The notes under the pieces were generated by a model. That model did no database searches. It saw only the letters and a list, made by a program, of their open reading frames with translations, and had not been told where the DNA came from. Position numbers and translations under genes: made by a program. 64,000 nt of DNA. Source: MFAQ01 sp964429015 (GTDB lineage Bacteria > Patescibacteriota > Microgenomatia > UBA1400 > MFAQ01). Shown here piece after piece: positions 57,647 to 64,000 of the stretch. The stretch is from positions 1-64,000 of the forward strand of contig CAYSAM010000001.1 of assembly GCA_964429015.1 (NCBI GenBank), written 5' to 3'. Numbering within the stretch: the first letter of the stretch is position 1; every line of letters starts with the position of its first letter.

Positions 57647-58855
57647 TTAGTTTTTGTATGAGCTGAGCTGGGCTTTGATTTTTTCCAGAGTTTTTGGACC
57701 AATACCTTTTACAGTATCCAGTTTTTGCTCTGATAGATCTTCAATATGAGTAAGACCAGATTCTATAAGGAGATTGCGTGTTTTTGTATCCAGATCCAGC
57801 TGGTCAATTTGGTACTCTTCGGTACCAGTAGTAACAATGGCGGCAGATTCGGTTTTATCCTGATCTGAAACAATTCTTATTTTTGAACCAGTTAGTTTGG
57901 CGGCAAGTTTTACATTTTGCCCGCCTCTACCAATAGCGAGTGAAAGTTGATCATGAGGTACTGTAACTGTGGTTTCACCATTATTGTTATTAAAAACGAC
58001 AGTTACTCCATCTGCAGGAGCCAAAGCAGACTTGATAAATTTTTCTTTGTCGTCGGCGTACTGGATAATATCGATTTTTTCGTTGTTTAGATCATTAATG
58101 ACAGCTTGGACACGCACACCTTTTTGGCCTACACAGGAACCTACTGGATCAACACCTGCTTGAGTGGATTCGACAGCCACTTTGGAGCGGGAGCCTGCTT
58201 CTCGAGCAATGGCGCGGATAACAACACTACCAGCGCTGACCTCAGGAACTTCTCTTTCAAAAAGTCCAGCCAAGAGACGCTCGTCAGAGCGAGAGCCGAT
58301 GATTTGTTTGCCTTTGGGAGTTTCGGCGATTTCTTTGAGGTAGACACTGATACGAGAGTTTAGCTTGTAAAACTCTCCTGGAACTTGCTCGTTTGAGGGA
58401 ATAACAGCTTGTCCGCGACCAAGATCGACAACAACATTACGTCCATCCATACGTTGAACCATGCCAGTAACAACCTTACCAATTTGAGATTCGTATTCAG
58501 ACATAACGGCATCACGCTCGGCCTCACGGATGGTTTGCATAATGACCTGTTTGGCGGCTTGGGCAGCGATGCGACCAAAACCTGGAGGGGTTATCTCTTT
58601 GAGATCTTTCTTTTTTGCACCTTCGGCACCAACAAAGAGCCTAAATTGGCCATTGTCTGGGTCGACGTCAGCAGAAACAATGAGAAGATCTTCCTCAAAT
58701 TTGAGGGCTTGCTCGGGGTAGTCTTTTTTGAAGGAGGCGACCAAGGCGCCATTGATGGCGTTGAGAACTGTTTCGGTAGGAATGCCACGCTCAGAGCAAA
58801 TTTGGTTGATAGCAGCGGCAAATTCGGTGCGGGCAGATAGAGTTTGAGTGTCCAT
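57647..58855 (-). CDS. nusA: Transcription elongation/termination factor NusA
   Basis: 402 residues. N-terminal polymerase-binding domain, S1 (GKVVTGMVQRMDGRNVVVDLGRGQAVIP), two KH domains (GVDPVGSCVGQKGVRVQAVINDLNNEKIDII; LSLAIGRGGQNVKLAAKLTG) and a C-terminal helix-hairpin-helix (LTHIEDLSEQKLDTVKGIGPKTLEKIKAQL) in place of the acidic repeats of E. coli. NusA controls pausing and termination. First gene of its operon; a family-3 repeat lies directly upstream and no clear -35 was found. Confidence 0.96.
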   Translation of the reverse strand: MDTQTLSARTEFAAAINQICSERGIPTETVLNAINGALVASFKKDYPEQALKFEEDLLIVSADVDPDNGQFRLFVGAEGAKKKDLKEITPPGFGRIAAQAAKQVIMQTIREAERDAVMSEYESQIGKVVTGMVQRMDGRNVVVDLGRGQAVIPSNEQVPGEFYKLNSRISVYLKEIAETPKGKQIIGSRSDERLLAGLFEREVPEVSAGSVVIRAIAREAGSRSKVAVESTQAGVDPVGSCVGQKGVRVQAVINDLNNEKIDIIQYADDKEKFIKSALAPADGVTVVFNNNNGETTVTVPHDQLSLAIGRGGQNVKLAAKLTGSKIRIVSDQDKTESAAIVTTGTEEYQIDQLDLDTKTRNLLIESGLTHIEDLSEQKLDTVKGIGPKTLEKIKAQLSSYKN

Positions 58856-58865
58856 ATTTTTTAGT

Positions 58866-58898
58866 TAATAGATCGTAGATTGTAGGTCGTAGATCTTA
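58866..58898. repeat. Family-3 repeat upstream of nusA
   Basis: AATAGATCGTAGATTGTAGG and similar units. A further inverted repeat AGAGGAGTTTT / AAAACTCTACT with an inner GAGCG/CGCTC stem lies at 58927-58975. Confidence 0.5.
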
Positions 58899-59023
58899 TT
58901 ATTTAATTGATTTTATATTGTCGATAGAGGAGTTTTAAGAAAAAGAGCGACCCTAGCCGCTCCCAAAACTCTACTTCTGTGGTGATTATATCTGATTTGA
59001 CGGCGATGTTCAAATTTTGGCAT

Positions 59024-59052
59024 AAAAAAGCAGTCTCTTACGAAACTGCTAT
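59024..59052 (-). terminator. Intrinsic terminator, minus strand
   Basis: AGCAGT / ACTGCT stem and TTTTTT on the minus strand, 15 bases after the stop of gene 59068. Confidence 0.75.
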
Positions 59053-59067
59053 TTGAAGCCAATGACT

Positions 59068-59562
59068 TTATTTCTGCAAAACCATTACAAAATGGTATCC
59101 TGATTTTTGAGTGATGGAAACAAATGTTGTTTTGGCAACAACAAATTGTGTGTGTAAAGCCGTTTTTTGCGCGCCTGGGGCGATCGGACGCACGCGGTCA
59201 ACAACCAAAATTTGATTGCCTGTTTCAGTAGGACAGATGACAAGGTCACCGGAACGGTATTCGTCCGTCGGTCTTGCGTCGTGCGGGGGGTTAGCCCAAT
59301 CCAGTCGAAACTTATTATTCAAATAAGTTAAGGCACCATGTAGTCCAAAGGGGAGCGGATAGAAGGAGATGTCATATTCTGGTTGCCTGTGACTTTTTAG
59401 TTTCAGACTGCCAAGATTTGCCTTGCCGTTATCAGAAAGAGGGTACGCTGCCGTAATTCCTCCAGACTTTTCGACCACGAGCACATCAGCGTCGAGATTC
59501 CTTGCACTATCAAGCACGAACTGAAACATTCCGAACGTATGATCTAAAATGTAAATTTTCAT
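59068..59562 (-). CDS. Orphan protein, 164 residues
   Basis: Start set by GGAGG 5 bases before the ATG. Soluble, mixed fold (MKIYILDHTFGMFQFVLDSARNLDADVLVVEKSGG ...), no recognised family or motif. Single-gene unit with promoter 59584-59612 and its own terminator. Its promoter has the same -35/-10 boxes and upstream motif as the one at 37823-37851. Confidence 0.7.
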   Translation of the reverse strand: MKIYILDHTFGMFQFVLDSARNLDADVLVVEKSGGITAAYPLSDNGKANLGSLKLKSHRQPEYDISFYPLPFGLHGALTYLNNKFRLDWANPPHDARPTDEYRSGDLVICPTETGNQILVVDRVRPIAPGAQKTALHTQFVVAKTTFVSITQKSGYHFVMVLQK

Positions 59563-59583
59563 GAGAACCTCCGTAGTTGTCGT

Positions 59584-59612
59584 ATTTTAGCATAAAGAGC
59601 GATAATTTGCAA
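59584..59612 (-). promoter_or_regulatory. Promoter of orphan gene 59068-59562
   Basis: TTGCAA, 17 bases, TAAAAT, preceded by CCTATAG. Confidence 0.7.
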
Positions 59613-59647
59613 GCTATAGGTTGTATTTTGTGTTTGAATTGGGGTTT

Positions 59648-59690
59648 AATCCCCCCTCTTATCCCCCTTTGACAAGGGGGGCGTTAGTAT
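59648..59690. repeat. Family-4 repeat
   Basis: AATCCCCCCTCTTATCCCCC followed by TTGACAAGGGGGGCG, a palindromic C/G-run repeat also seen at 25808-25876. Confidence 0.55.
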
Positions 59691-59702
59691 CGTTTTTTTT
59701 GA

Positions 59703-60563
59703 TTAAGATAAACCTTCGAATTCTTGGAGGAGGGATTTTTGGCGGGAAGAGAGTTTGGTGGGAATGCGGATTTGGTACTTTATATAGAGGTCGCCATGAT
59801 GGCTACTTTGGAGATGTTTAATACCTTTGCCAGTAAGGCGGACCACGGTTTCTGGCTGAGTTCCTGCTTTGATACGTACGGTAAGCTTGCCATCTAAGGT
59901 AGGAACTTCAATATCGCCACCTAAAATAGCGGTAATTAACGGAACTTCTTGTTCTACTATGACATCAAAACCTTCGCGCTTAAAGTCTTTACTCTCTTTG
60001 ATGTTAAAAGAAATATCGAAGTCGTTGAAGCGCATTCTATTGCCATTATCGATGCCGGCTGGGACCTTTATGGTGTATTCCTTTCCCTGGTGAATAATAG
60101 TTTTTTCGGTGCCTTTGACTGCCTCAAAAAAATCTAGTTTCATACTATATAAAGTTTTGGCTTGTCGCGCTCTACCTTGTCCCCCACCAAAAAAAGAACC
60201 AAAGATGTCAAAGGGGTCGCCACCAAAACCACCAGAACTAAACCCTGCGTTACCAAAAAGATCTTCGAAGTTTACATTACCGCCCTGAGAATAAAAACCA
60301 CCACCAAAGGGATTACCTTGCGGACCACCTCCCTGACTTGCTTGCTTAAAATTGTCGTGGCCAAACTGGTCGTAGCGAGTTTTTTTGTCTGGGTTGCTGA
60401 GAACTTCGTAGGCCTCGTTTATTTCTTTAAACTTGTTGTGAGTATCAGTACCTTTGTTTTTGTCGGGGTGCCACTTGAGAGCCAGCTTTCGGTAGGCAGA
60501 TTTTATTTCTGCAGCAGAAGCTGTTTTGGAGACACCTAAAATATCGTAGTAGTTAGTAGGCAT
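59703..60563 (-). CDS. dnaJ: DnaJ/CbpA-type co-chaperone without zinc finger
   Basis: 286 residues from MPTNYYDIL; the upstream open frame is repeat DNA. J domain with HPD (KWHPDKNKG), a G/F-rich linker (GGGPQGNPFGGGFYSQGG) and two C-terminal beta domains with GTEKTIIHQGKEYTIKVPAGIDNGNRMRF. The CxxCxGxG zinc module is absent, as in CbpA and type II Hsp40. It stimulates DnaK ATPase and delivers clients. A CIRCE-like element lies upstream. dnaK is 2.3 kb away in the same direction, with other genes between. Confidence 0.93.
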   Translation of the reverse strand: MPTNYYDILGVSKTASAAEIKSAYRKLALKWHPDKNKGTDTHNKFKEINEAYEVLSNPDKKTRYDQFGHDNFKQASQGGGPQGNPFGGGFYSQGGNVNFEDLFGNAGFSSGGFGGDPFDIFGSFFGGGQGRARQAKTLYSMKLDFFEAVKGTEKTIIHQGKEYTIKVPAGIDNGNRMRFNDFDISFNIKESKDFKREGFDVIVEQEVPLITAILGGDIEVPTLDGKLTVRIKAGTQPETVVRLTGKGIKHLQSSHHGDLYIKYQIRIPTKLSSRQKSLLQEFEGLS

Positions 60564-60572
60564 ATGGTTTTT

Positions 60573-60643
60573 GTCATCGCGAGCGTAGCGTGGCGATCCC
60601 CGAGGCGGAGATTGCTTCAGCACTGCGTGATTCGCAATGACGT
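60573..60643. repeat. Family-2 repeat in the dnaJ leader
   Basis: GTCATCGCGAGCGTAGC ... GATTCGCAATGACG: outer arms GTCATcGCGA/TCGCAATGAC and inner GCGATCCCC; transcribed in the dnaJ leader. Confidence 0.6.
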
Positions 60644-60682
60644 CGCTTGCTCAATTGGACAACTTAGTATTTTAACAAAAAG

Positions 60683-60709
60683 TAAGCAGCAATGCAGCTC
60701 GAGTGCTAA
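60683..60709 (-). promoter_or_regulatory. CIRCE-like element upstream of dnaJ
   Basis: On the minus strand: a perfect TTAGCACTC half-site, 9 bases, then TGCTGCTTA (5 of 9 match GAGTGCTAA). CIRCE is the operator of the heat-shock repressor HrcA. A TTGCTG, 17 bases, TACTAA promoter overlaps the degenerate half-site. Confidence 0.5.
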
Positions 60710-60731
60710 CTAACCAAAAGGTATTAAGGTT

Positions 60732-61271
60732 TTACTTGACGACTTCGCAGTCTTTTAGATCTATGACTCCAATGGTTTGCCCTCCAACGACTCCTTTAAC
60801 CGTGGCAGATTGTCCATTTTTTAGAGATAGCAGCTGATCTTTATCTGAAATTTTGCAGCTAATTTGACTCATTGAAAACTGTTTTGAAGCAATATTGCTG
60901 AAAGAGATACCGTATTCAGTAATATTACTAACTGTAGCTGTAAAAGTAACCAGTTTATTTTCCCATTTCTTTTCGGCGGCAACTTGATTTTCATCAAAGT
61001 CGTCAGCTAGTTGTTTGGCTGTTATTTTCATGGCTTCTGGTTTTACTTCTGGAGTAGTTGCCTTTTGTTGCACGGCAGCACTGTTTGTATTGCTAACATT
61101 ATCAGACTTCTTTGCACCTCCACTTGAGTTTGCAATACCAATAACTATGAATACTAAAATTACGGTTACGAAGGGATGTTTAACAAACCAATTGCGAAGA
61201 TCGGATTGGCAATGGGGACATTTTTTGGCCTTATCATCGATTTCTTTTTGACAAGCACTGCATTTTTTCAT
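60732..61271 (-). CDS. Zinc-ribbon, membrane-anchored protein with OB-fold (tRNA_anti-like) domain
   Basis: 179 residues from MKKCSACQ. N-terminal zinc ribbon CSAC ... CPHC, one membrane helix (about 32-50), a Ser/Thr-rich linker, and an outer domain KITAKQLADDFDENQVAAEKKWENKLVTFTATVSNI ... typical of the tRNA_anti-like OB-fold family found in many envelope proteins. The function of these is unknown. The gene starts 16 bases after 61288-61950 and is probably transcribed with it. Confidence 0.75.
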   Translation of the reverse strand: MKKCSACQKEIDDKAKKCPHCQSDLRNWFVKHPFVTVILVFIVIGIANSSGGAKKSDNVSNTNSAAVQQKATTPEVKPEAMKITAKQLADDFDENQVAAEKKWENKLVTFTATVSNITEYGISFSNIASKQFSMSQISCKISDKDQLLSLKNGQSATVKGVVGGQTIGVIDLKDCEVVK

Positions 61272-61287
61272 TTTTTGTGATTGTTTG

Positions 61288-61950
61288 TTAATTAATTCTG
61301 ATTGTACCACTGTATTTCTTTTCAAACCAAAGAGCGAGTTTTGGAATATCTCTTCTGATTGTATCTGCCCAAGTTTTGGCTATTTTACTTTCTTCTTGAA
61401 CTTTGTCTTTGGGCATATTGTAAAAAATGTAGGGAGTGAAGTATTTATCTTTTAGATACTCGTTTTTGAACCGTAGATCGCCCGTACCAACCATAACTTT
61501 TAAGGTTTCTTCGAAATCTTTGTTGCGATTATGAGCGTAGGCTTTTACTGATTCCTCAGGAAAACCAAACAGAATTCCTGTTTCAATTTCTTTTTTTAAA
61601 TCGAAATTGTGAAATATTTGGACTGACGTTTTTACCTGATCGGCGTTTTTTCCTATATGCCAAGCAGATTCATGGCTTGGTTCTGTCGCCAAATTAAGTT
61701 CGGCATCTTTGAGCCATTTTCTGATTCTTTTAGAGTTTTTTGAATTAAAGTCGTATGAACTTTTGTGGGTCTTTTTGTATTCCACGTCTCGCATCATTCG
61801 TCGAAGGTGAACTTTGTTTCTTTTTTCAGCGGTGATTTCTGAAACAGGTTTCAAACCTTTATAGGTAAGCCACAATAAGACTTTTTCGTGTAAGTCGAGA
61901 GGTAGATATAGAAGACGACGGGAGAGGCTTGCTTGTTGGAAACTTGACAT
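61288..61950 (-). CDS. Orphan protein, family B member 1
   Basis: 220 residues, basic and helical. KVLLWLTYKGLKPVSEI, LFGFPEESVKAYAHN and IAKTWADTIRRDIPKLALWFEKKY match KIELWLCYRDLKPVSAF, LYGYPEETALATYRN and VAKKWAETIKRDLPELDKEFEALL of the divergent gene at 62219-62776, so these are paralogues. TAAAAT 6 bases before the ATG suggests a leaderless message. Function unknown. Confidence 0.7.
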   Translation of the reverse strand: MSSFQQASLSRRLLYLPLDLHEKVLLWLTYKGLKPVSEITAEKRNKVHLRRMMRDVEYKKTHKSSYDFNSKNSKRIRKWLKDAELNLATEPSHESAWHIGKNADQVKTSVQIFHNFDLKKEIETGILFGFPEESVKAYAHNRNKDFEETLKVMVGTGDLRFKNEYLKDKYFTPYIFYNMPKDKVQEESKIAKTWADTIRRDIPKLALWFEKKYSGTIRIN

Positions 61951-61980
61951 GAAAATATTTTACTCTTAATACGCTGTTTG

Positions 61981-62009
61981 TTGACTTGAATAAATTTTTG
62001 TGTGAGAAT
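61981..62009 (+). promoter_or_regulatory. Promoter of the small zinc-finger gene
   Basis: TTGACT, 17 bases, GAGAAT. Confidence 0.55.
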
Positions 62010-62036
62010 GGACAAAACTTAATAAAGGAGGCCTGT

Positions 62037-62168
62037 ATGGGTGTAATACTTGCAAGGTTTGCTTCTGTAGTTGATGTGTGGGTGTGCAACTGGTGTCAGA
62101 CGACAAATGAAGCCAAAGATGCTCGCTGTGCTTCATGCAGTCAACCTAAGGGTTCATCTCCCGGCTAG
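62037..62168 (+). CDS. 43-residue RanBP2-type zinc-finger protein
   Basis: ATG at 62037, 5 bases after AAAGGAGG. The peptide holds one zinc finger that fits the RanBP2 pattern exactly: W-x-C-x2-C-x3-N-x6-C-x2-C (WVCNWCQTTNEAKDARCASC). Such fingers bind single-stranded RNA or ubiquitin in eukaryotes and also occur as short bacterial modules. A short hydrophobic N-terminus (GVILARFASVVDVWV) precedes it. A hairpin GCCCCCG/CGGGGGC (62183-62201) follows and probably ends the transcript. Confidence 0.7.
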   Translation: MGVILARFASVVDVWVCNWCQTTNEAKDARCASCSQPKGSSPG

Positions 62169-62182
62169 ATGTTAGGCACGAT

Positions 62183-62206
62183 GCCCCCGTTTACGCGGGG
62201 GCAATT
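62183..62206 (+). terminator. Probable terminator
   Basis: GCCCCCG / CGGGGGC stem with loop TTTACG-like, followed by AATTTATAAT; strong stem but a poor T-run. Confidence 0.5.
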
Positions 62207-62218
62207 TATAATATGTTT

Positions 62219-62776
62219 ATGGATGATTTAAAAAAGAGATTACAGAAATTTGGGTTCTTATCTGTTCAGTCAAAAATTGAGCTGTGGCTTTGTTATAGAG
62301 ATTTGAAGCCAGTGTCTGCATTTCCAATTATGCTTGACTTTAAAGATTCTACTGAAGAACAAAAAAAACTACTGAACTGGATAGACGAGGCTGGCTTGTT
62401 TTGCAAAAAAGATGTTGAATCAAGGCTTTACATCGTATCGAAAGATGTGGAACAAATTAACTCCTTACTGCCAATTGTTTTTGGTAATAAAAAAGAAGAT
62501 ATTATTGCTAAGTGCAGACTTTACGGATATCCCGAAGAAACTGCCTTGGCCACATACAGAAATTTTTCGACGGAAAAAGATGGTTTACCCAAAGGTGTAG
62601 GAATTAAAAAAGATAATAGTTTTGGTATTTCTTGGTGGCCATATGTGAGATATATAGTTAGAGAAGGATTTGAGTATGAGGACAGTCTGGTGGCAAAAAA
62701 ATGGGCCGAAACGATTAAGAGGGATTTACCCGAGCTAGATAAAGAGTTTGAAGCACTGCTTGCAAAAGTTATCTAG
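62219..62776 (+). CDS. Orphan protein, family B member 2
   Basis: 185 residues from the ATG at 62219. TATAAT ends at 62212, so the expected transcription start is at this ATG; the in-frame ATG at 62213 touches the -10 box. Paralogue of 61288-61950 (see there), with ELWLCYRDLKPVS near the start and AKKWAETIKRDLPELDKEF at the end. The two copies diverge around the small zinc-finger gene. Function unknown. Confidence 0.7.
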   Translation: MDDLKKRLQKFGFLSVQSKIELWLCYRDLKPVSAFPIMLDFKDSTEEQKKLLNWIDEAGLFCKKDVESRLYIVSKDVEQINSLLPIVFGNKKEDIIAKCRLYGYPEETALATYRNFSTEKDGLPKGVGIKKDNSFGISWWPYVRYIVREGFEYEDSLVAKKWAETIKRDLPELDKEFEALLAKVI

Positions 62777-62811
62777 CGAAAGTAGAACTAAATTTTTGGT
62801 CATGAATGTCC

Positions 62812-62850
62812 AATAGGCGGATAAATTACTTTATCCGCCTATTTGTTTTT
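62812..62850 (+). terminator. Intrinsic terminator, plus strand
   Basis: Perfect 14-bp stem AATAGGCGGATAAA / TTTATCCGCCTATT with loop TTAC, followed by TGTTTTT. It separates family B member 2 from the convergent dnaK. Confidence 0.9.
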
Positions 62851-64000
62851 ACTCGACTACCTCACCCTCCTCTGCCTTTTTTGTGTCGGCTGATTCTGTT
62901 TTTGGGCTTTCGGAAGTTGCACCGTCGACTGGTTTGTCTTTTTCAGCTGCGGCTTTATAAAGAGCTTCGGCGTGTTTTTGGACTAGCTCAGTAGAAGCCT
63001 TTAGTTTGGCATCTAGTGTCTCTGTTGTTGCTGAGTCGTTTTTAACTTCTTTTTCTAGTTCATCTAAAGAGTCAGAAATTTCTTTACTAGCATCGGTGCC
63101 AAATTTGTCTCCGGCATCTTTGAGAACTTTTCTAGTTTGAATAATTAAAGTGTCGGCTTCGTTTCTTTTGTCGACTAACTCTTTTTTCTTTTTGTCTTCG
63201 TCGGCGTATTTTTGAGCTTCTTGTTTCATCTTTTCTACCTCTTCGTCAGAGAGATTGGTAGCATTTTTGATGGTTATTTTTTGCTCCTTACCTGTTGCCT
63301 TATCTTTGGCTGAAACGTTGAGAATACCATTGGCATCTATATCCAAAGTAACTTCAATTTGAGGAATACCGCGAGGAGCAGCAGGAATACCATCGAGAAC
63401 AAAACTACCTAAAGTCTTGTTGTCGTTTGCCATGGGACGCTCACCTTGCAAGATGTGAATTTCAACTTGAGGCTGATTATCACTTGCGGTACTAAAGACT
63501 TGAGATTTACTAGTAGGGACAGTAGTGTTGCGTTCTATAAGAGGAGTCATCACACCTCCCATAGTTTCGATACCTAAAGTAAGTGGGGTAACGTCGAGTA
63601 ATAAAACATCTTTGACGTCGCCAGCAATAACACCACCCTGGATAGCGGCACCAAGAGCAACAGCCTCATCTGGGTTAACTGATTTGTTTGGTTCTTTGCC
63701 GAAGAAATCTTTAACGGCTTGCTGAACGCGAGGCATACGAGTCATACCACCCACTAGAATTACTTGAGAGATTTGGCTCTTGTCTAGTTTGGCATCGGTC
63801 AAAGCTTTTTTACAAGGTTCAATGGTTCGATCAATTAAATCAGCAACAATTTCTTCTAACTTGGCGCGAGAAATCTTCATGGTAAGGTGTTGGGGCTGAC
63901 CATCGACCTGGGTAATAAATGGCTGATTAATTTCGGTTTCGGTGGCAGAACTTAACTCAATTTTCGCTTTTTCAGCTGAATCTTTGATACGTTGAAGTGC
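62849..64000 (-). CDS. dnaK: Chaperone DnaK (Hsp70), 3' part
   Basis: The frame runs on to the window edge, so the N-terminal part is missing; 383 codons are present. Seen: the end of the ATPase domain (LQRIKDSAEKAKIELSS, VILVGGMTRMPRVQQAVKDFFGKEP, NPDEAVALGAAIQGGV), the substrate-binding domain (DVTPLTLGIETMGGVMTPLIERNTTVP; GERPMANDNKTLGSFVLDGIP) and the helical lid ending in an acidic tail (KKAEEGEVVE). DnaK holds unfolded proteins, with DnaJ and GrpE as partners. Confidence 0.97.
   Translation of the reverse strand, partial: ALQRIKDSAEKAKIELSSATETEINQPFITQVDGQPQHLTMKISRAKLEEIVADLIDRTIEPCKKALTDAKLDKSQISQVILVGGMTRMPRVQQAVKDFFGKEPNKSVNPDEAVALGAAIQGGVIAGDVKDVLLLDVTPLTLGIETMGGVMTPLIERNTTVPTSKSQVFSTASDNQPQVEIHILQGERPMANDNKTLGSFVLDGIPAAPRGIPQIEVTLDIDANGILNVSAKDKATGKEQKITIKNATNLSDEEVEKMKQEAQKYADEDKKKKELVDKRNEADTLIIQTRKVLKDAGDKFGTDASKEISDSLDELEKEVKNDSATTETLDAKLKASTELVQKHAEALYKAAAEKDKPVDGATSESPKTESADTKKAEEGEVVE

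Noticed and set aside
60563..60623. 20-residue extension of DnaJ (MLKQSPPRGSPRYARDDKNH)
   Set aside because: It is the translation of a family-2 repeat; the J domain starts at MPTNYYDIL.
1..64000. CRISPR array, tRNA or rRNA genes
   Set aside because: No regularly spaced direct repeats with unique spacers, and no cloverleaf or rRNA-like segment, was found on reading both strands; a covariance search would be needed to exclude a tRNA fully.

Overview
The window looks like a contig of a Candidate Phyla Radiation (Patescibacteria) bacterium, most likely Microgenomates-like. This is an inference from gene content. Core proteins are short: IF2 of 469 residues, an AlaRS without its C-terminal domain, and a DnaJ without its zinc finger. 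The cell-envelope set (sortase, MltG, an actin-like/multi-domain membrane protein, a RodZ-like protein) fits, as does the large number of small orphan proteins. TGA is used as a stop (for example at 38398 and 39210), so the recoded-TGA CPR lineages are excluded. One 10-N assembly gap lies at 32015-32024.

Layout. 1-10 kb: a radical SAM / PLP-enzyme pair, a very long CCA-adding-type enzyme, a nuclease, an orphan protein, a 2H-phosphoesterase-like protein, a methyltransferase and a TrmB-type regulator. 10-15.2 kb: an accessory island with two strong promoters and structured non-coding DNA, followed by four tandem single-gene cassettes. Each cassette is bounded by the same 16-bp inverted repeat and carries its own terminator. 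15.5-31 kb: an AONS-family enzyme, the rpoB-rpoC-rpsL-rpsG operon, MltG, a candidate structured RNA, RuvX, a small 2H protein and a DHH-like hydrolase. 31-36 kb: sortase, an actin-like membrane protein and alaS. 36-40 kb: a second accessory zone with a stand-alone DnaJ zinc-finger protein and three related membrane-anchored proteins in two small operons. 40-48 kb: RodZ-like protein, FtsK, a large acidic protein and RNase J. 48-52.6 kb: a secreted beta-helix protein, an ATP-grasp enzyme, a Lon-like ATPase without protease domain and a membrane protein. 52.7-58.9 kb: the nusA-infB-(DHH-like)-rpsO-pnp operon. 59-64 kb: an orphan gene, dnaJ, small zinc-finger proteins, a paralogous pair and the 3' part of dnaK.

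Two styles of expression coexist. Housekeeping genes mostly have no Shine-Dalgarno sequence, and several have a -10 box placed so that transcription would begin at or within a few bases of the start codon. Accessory genes have strong AAGGAG-type ribosome sites and longer leaders, usually with their own terminator. Five of their promoters share an extended -35 region of the form CC(T/C)ATA(A/G)CTTG.

Four families of short repeats are scattered through intergenic DNA. In one gene (31993-34317) two of them are read in frame as part of the protein.
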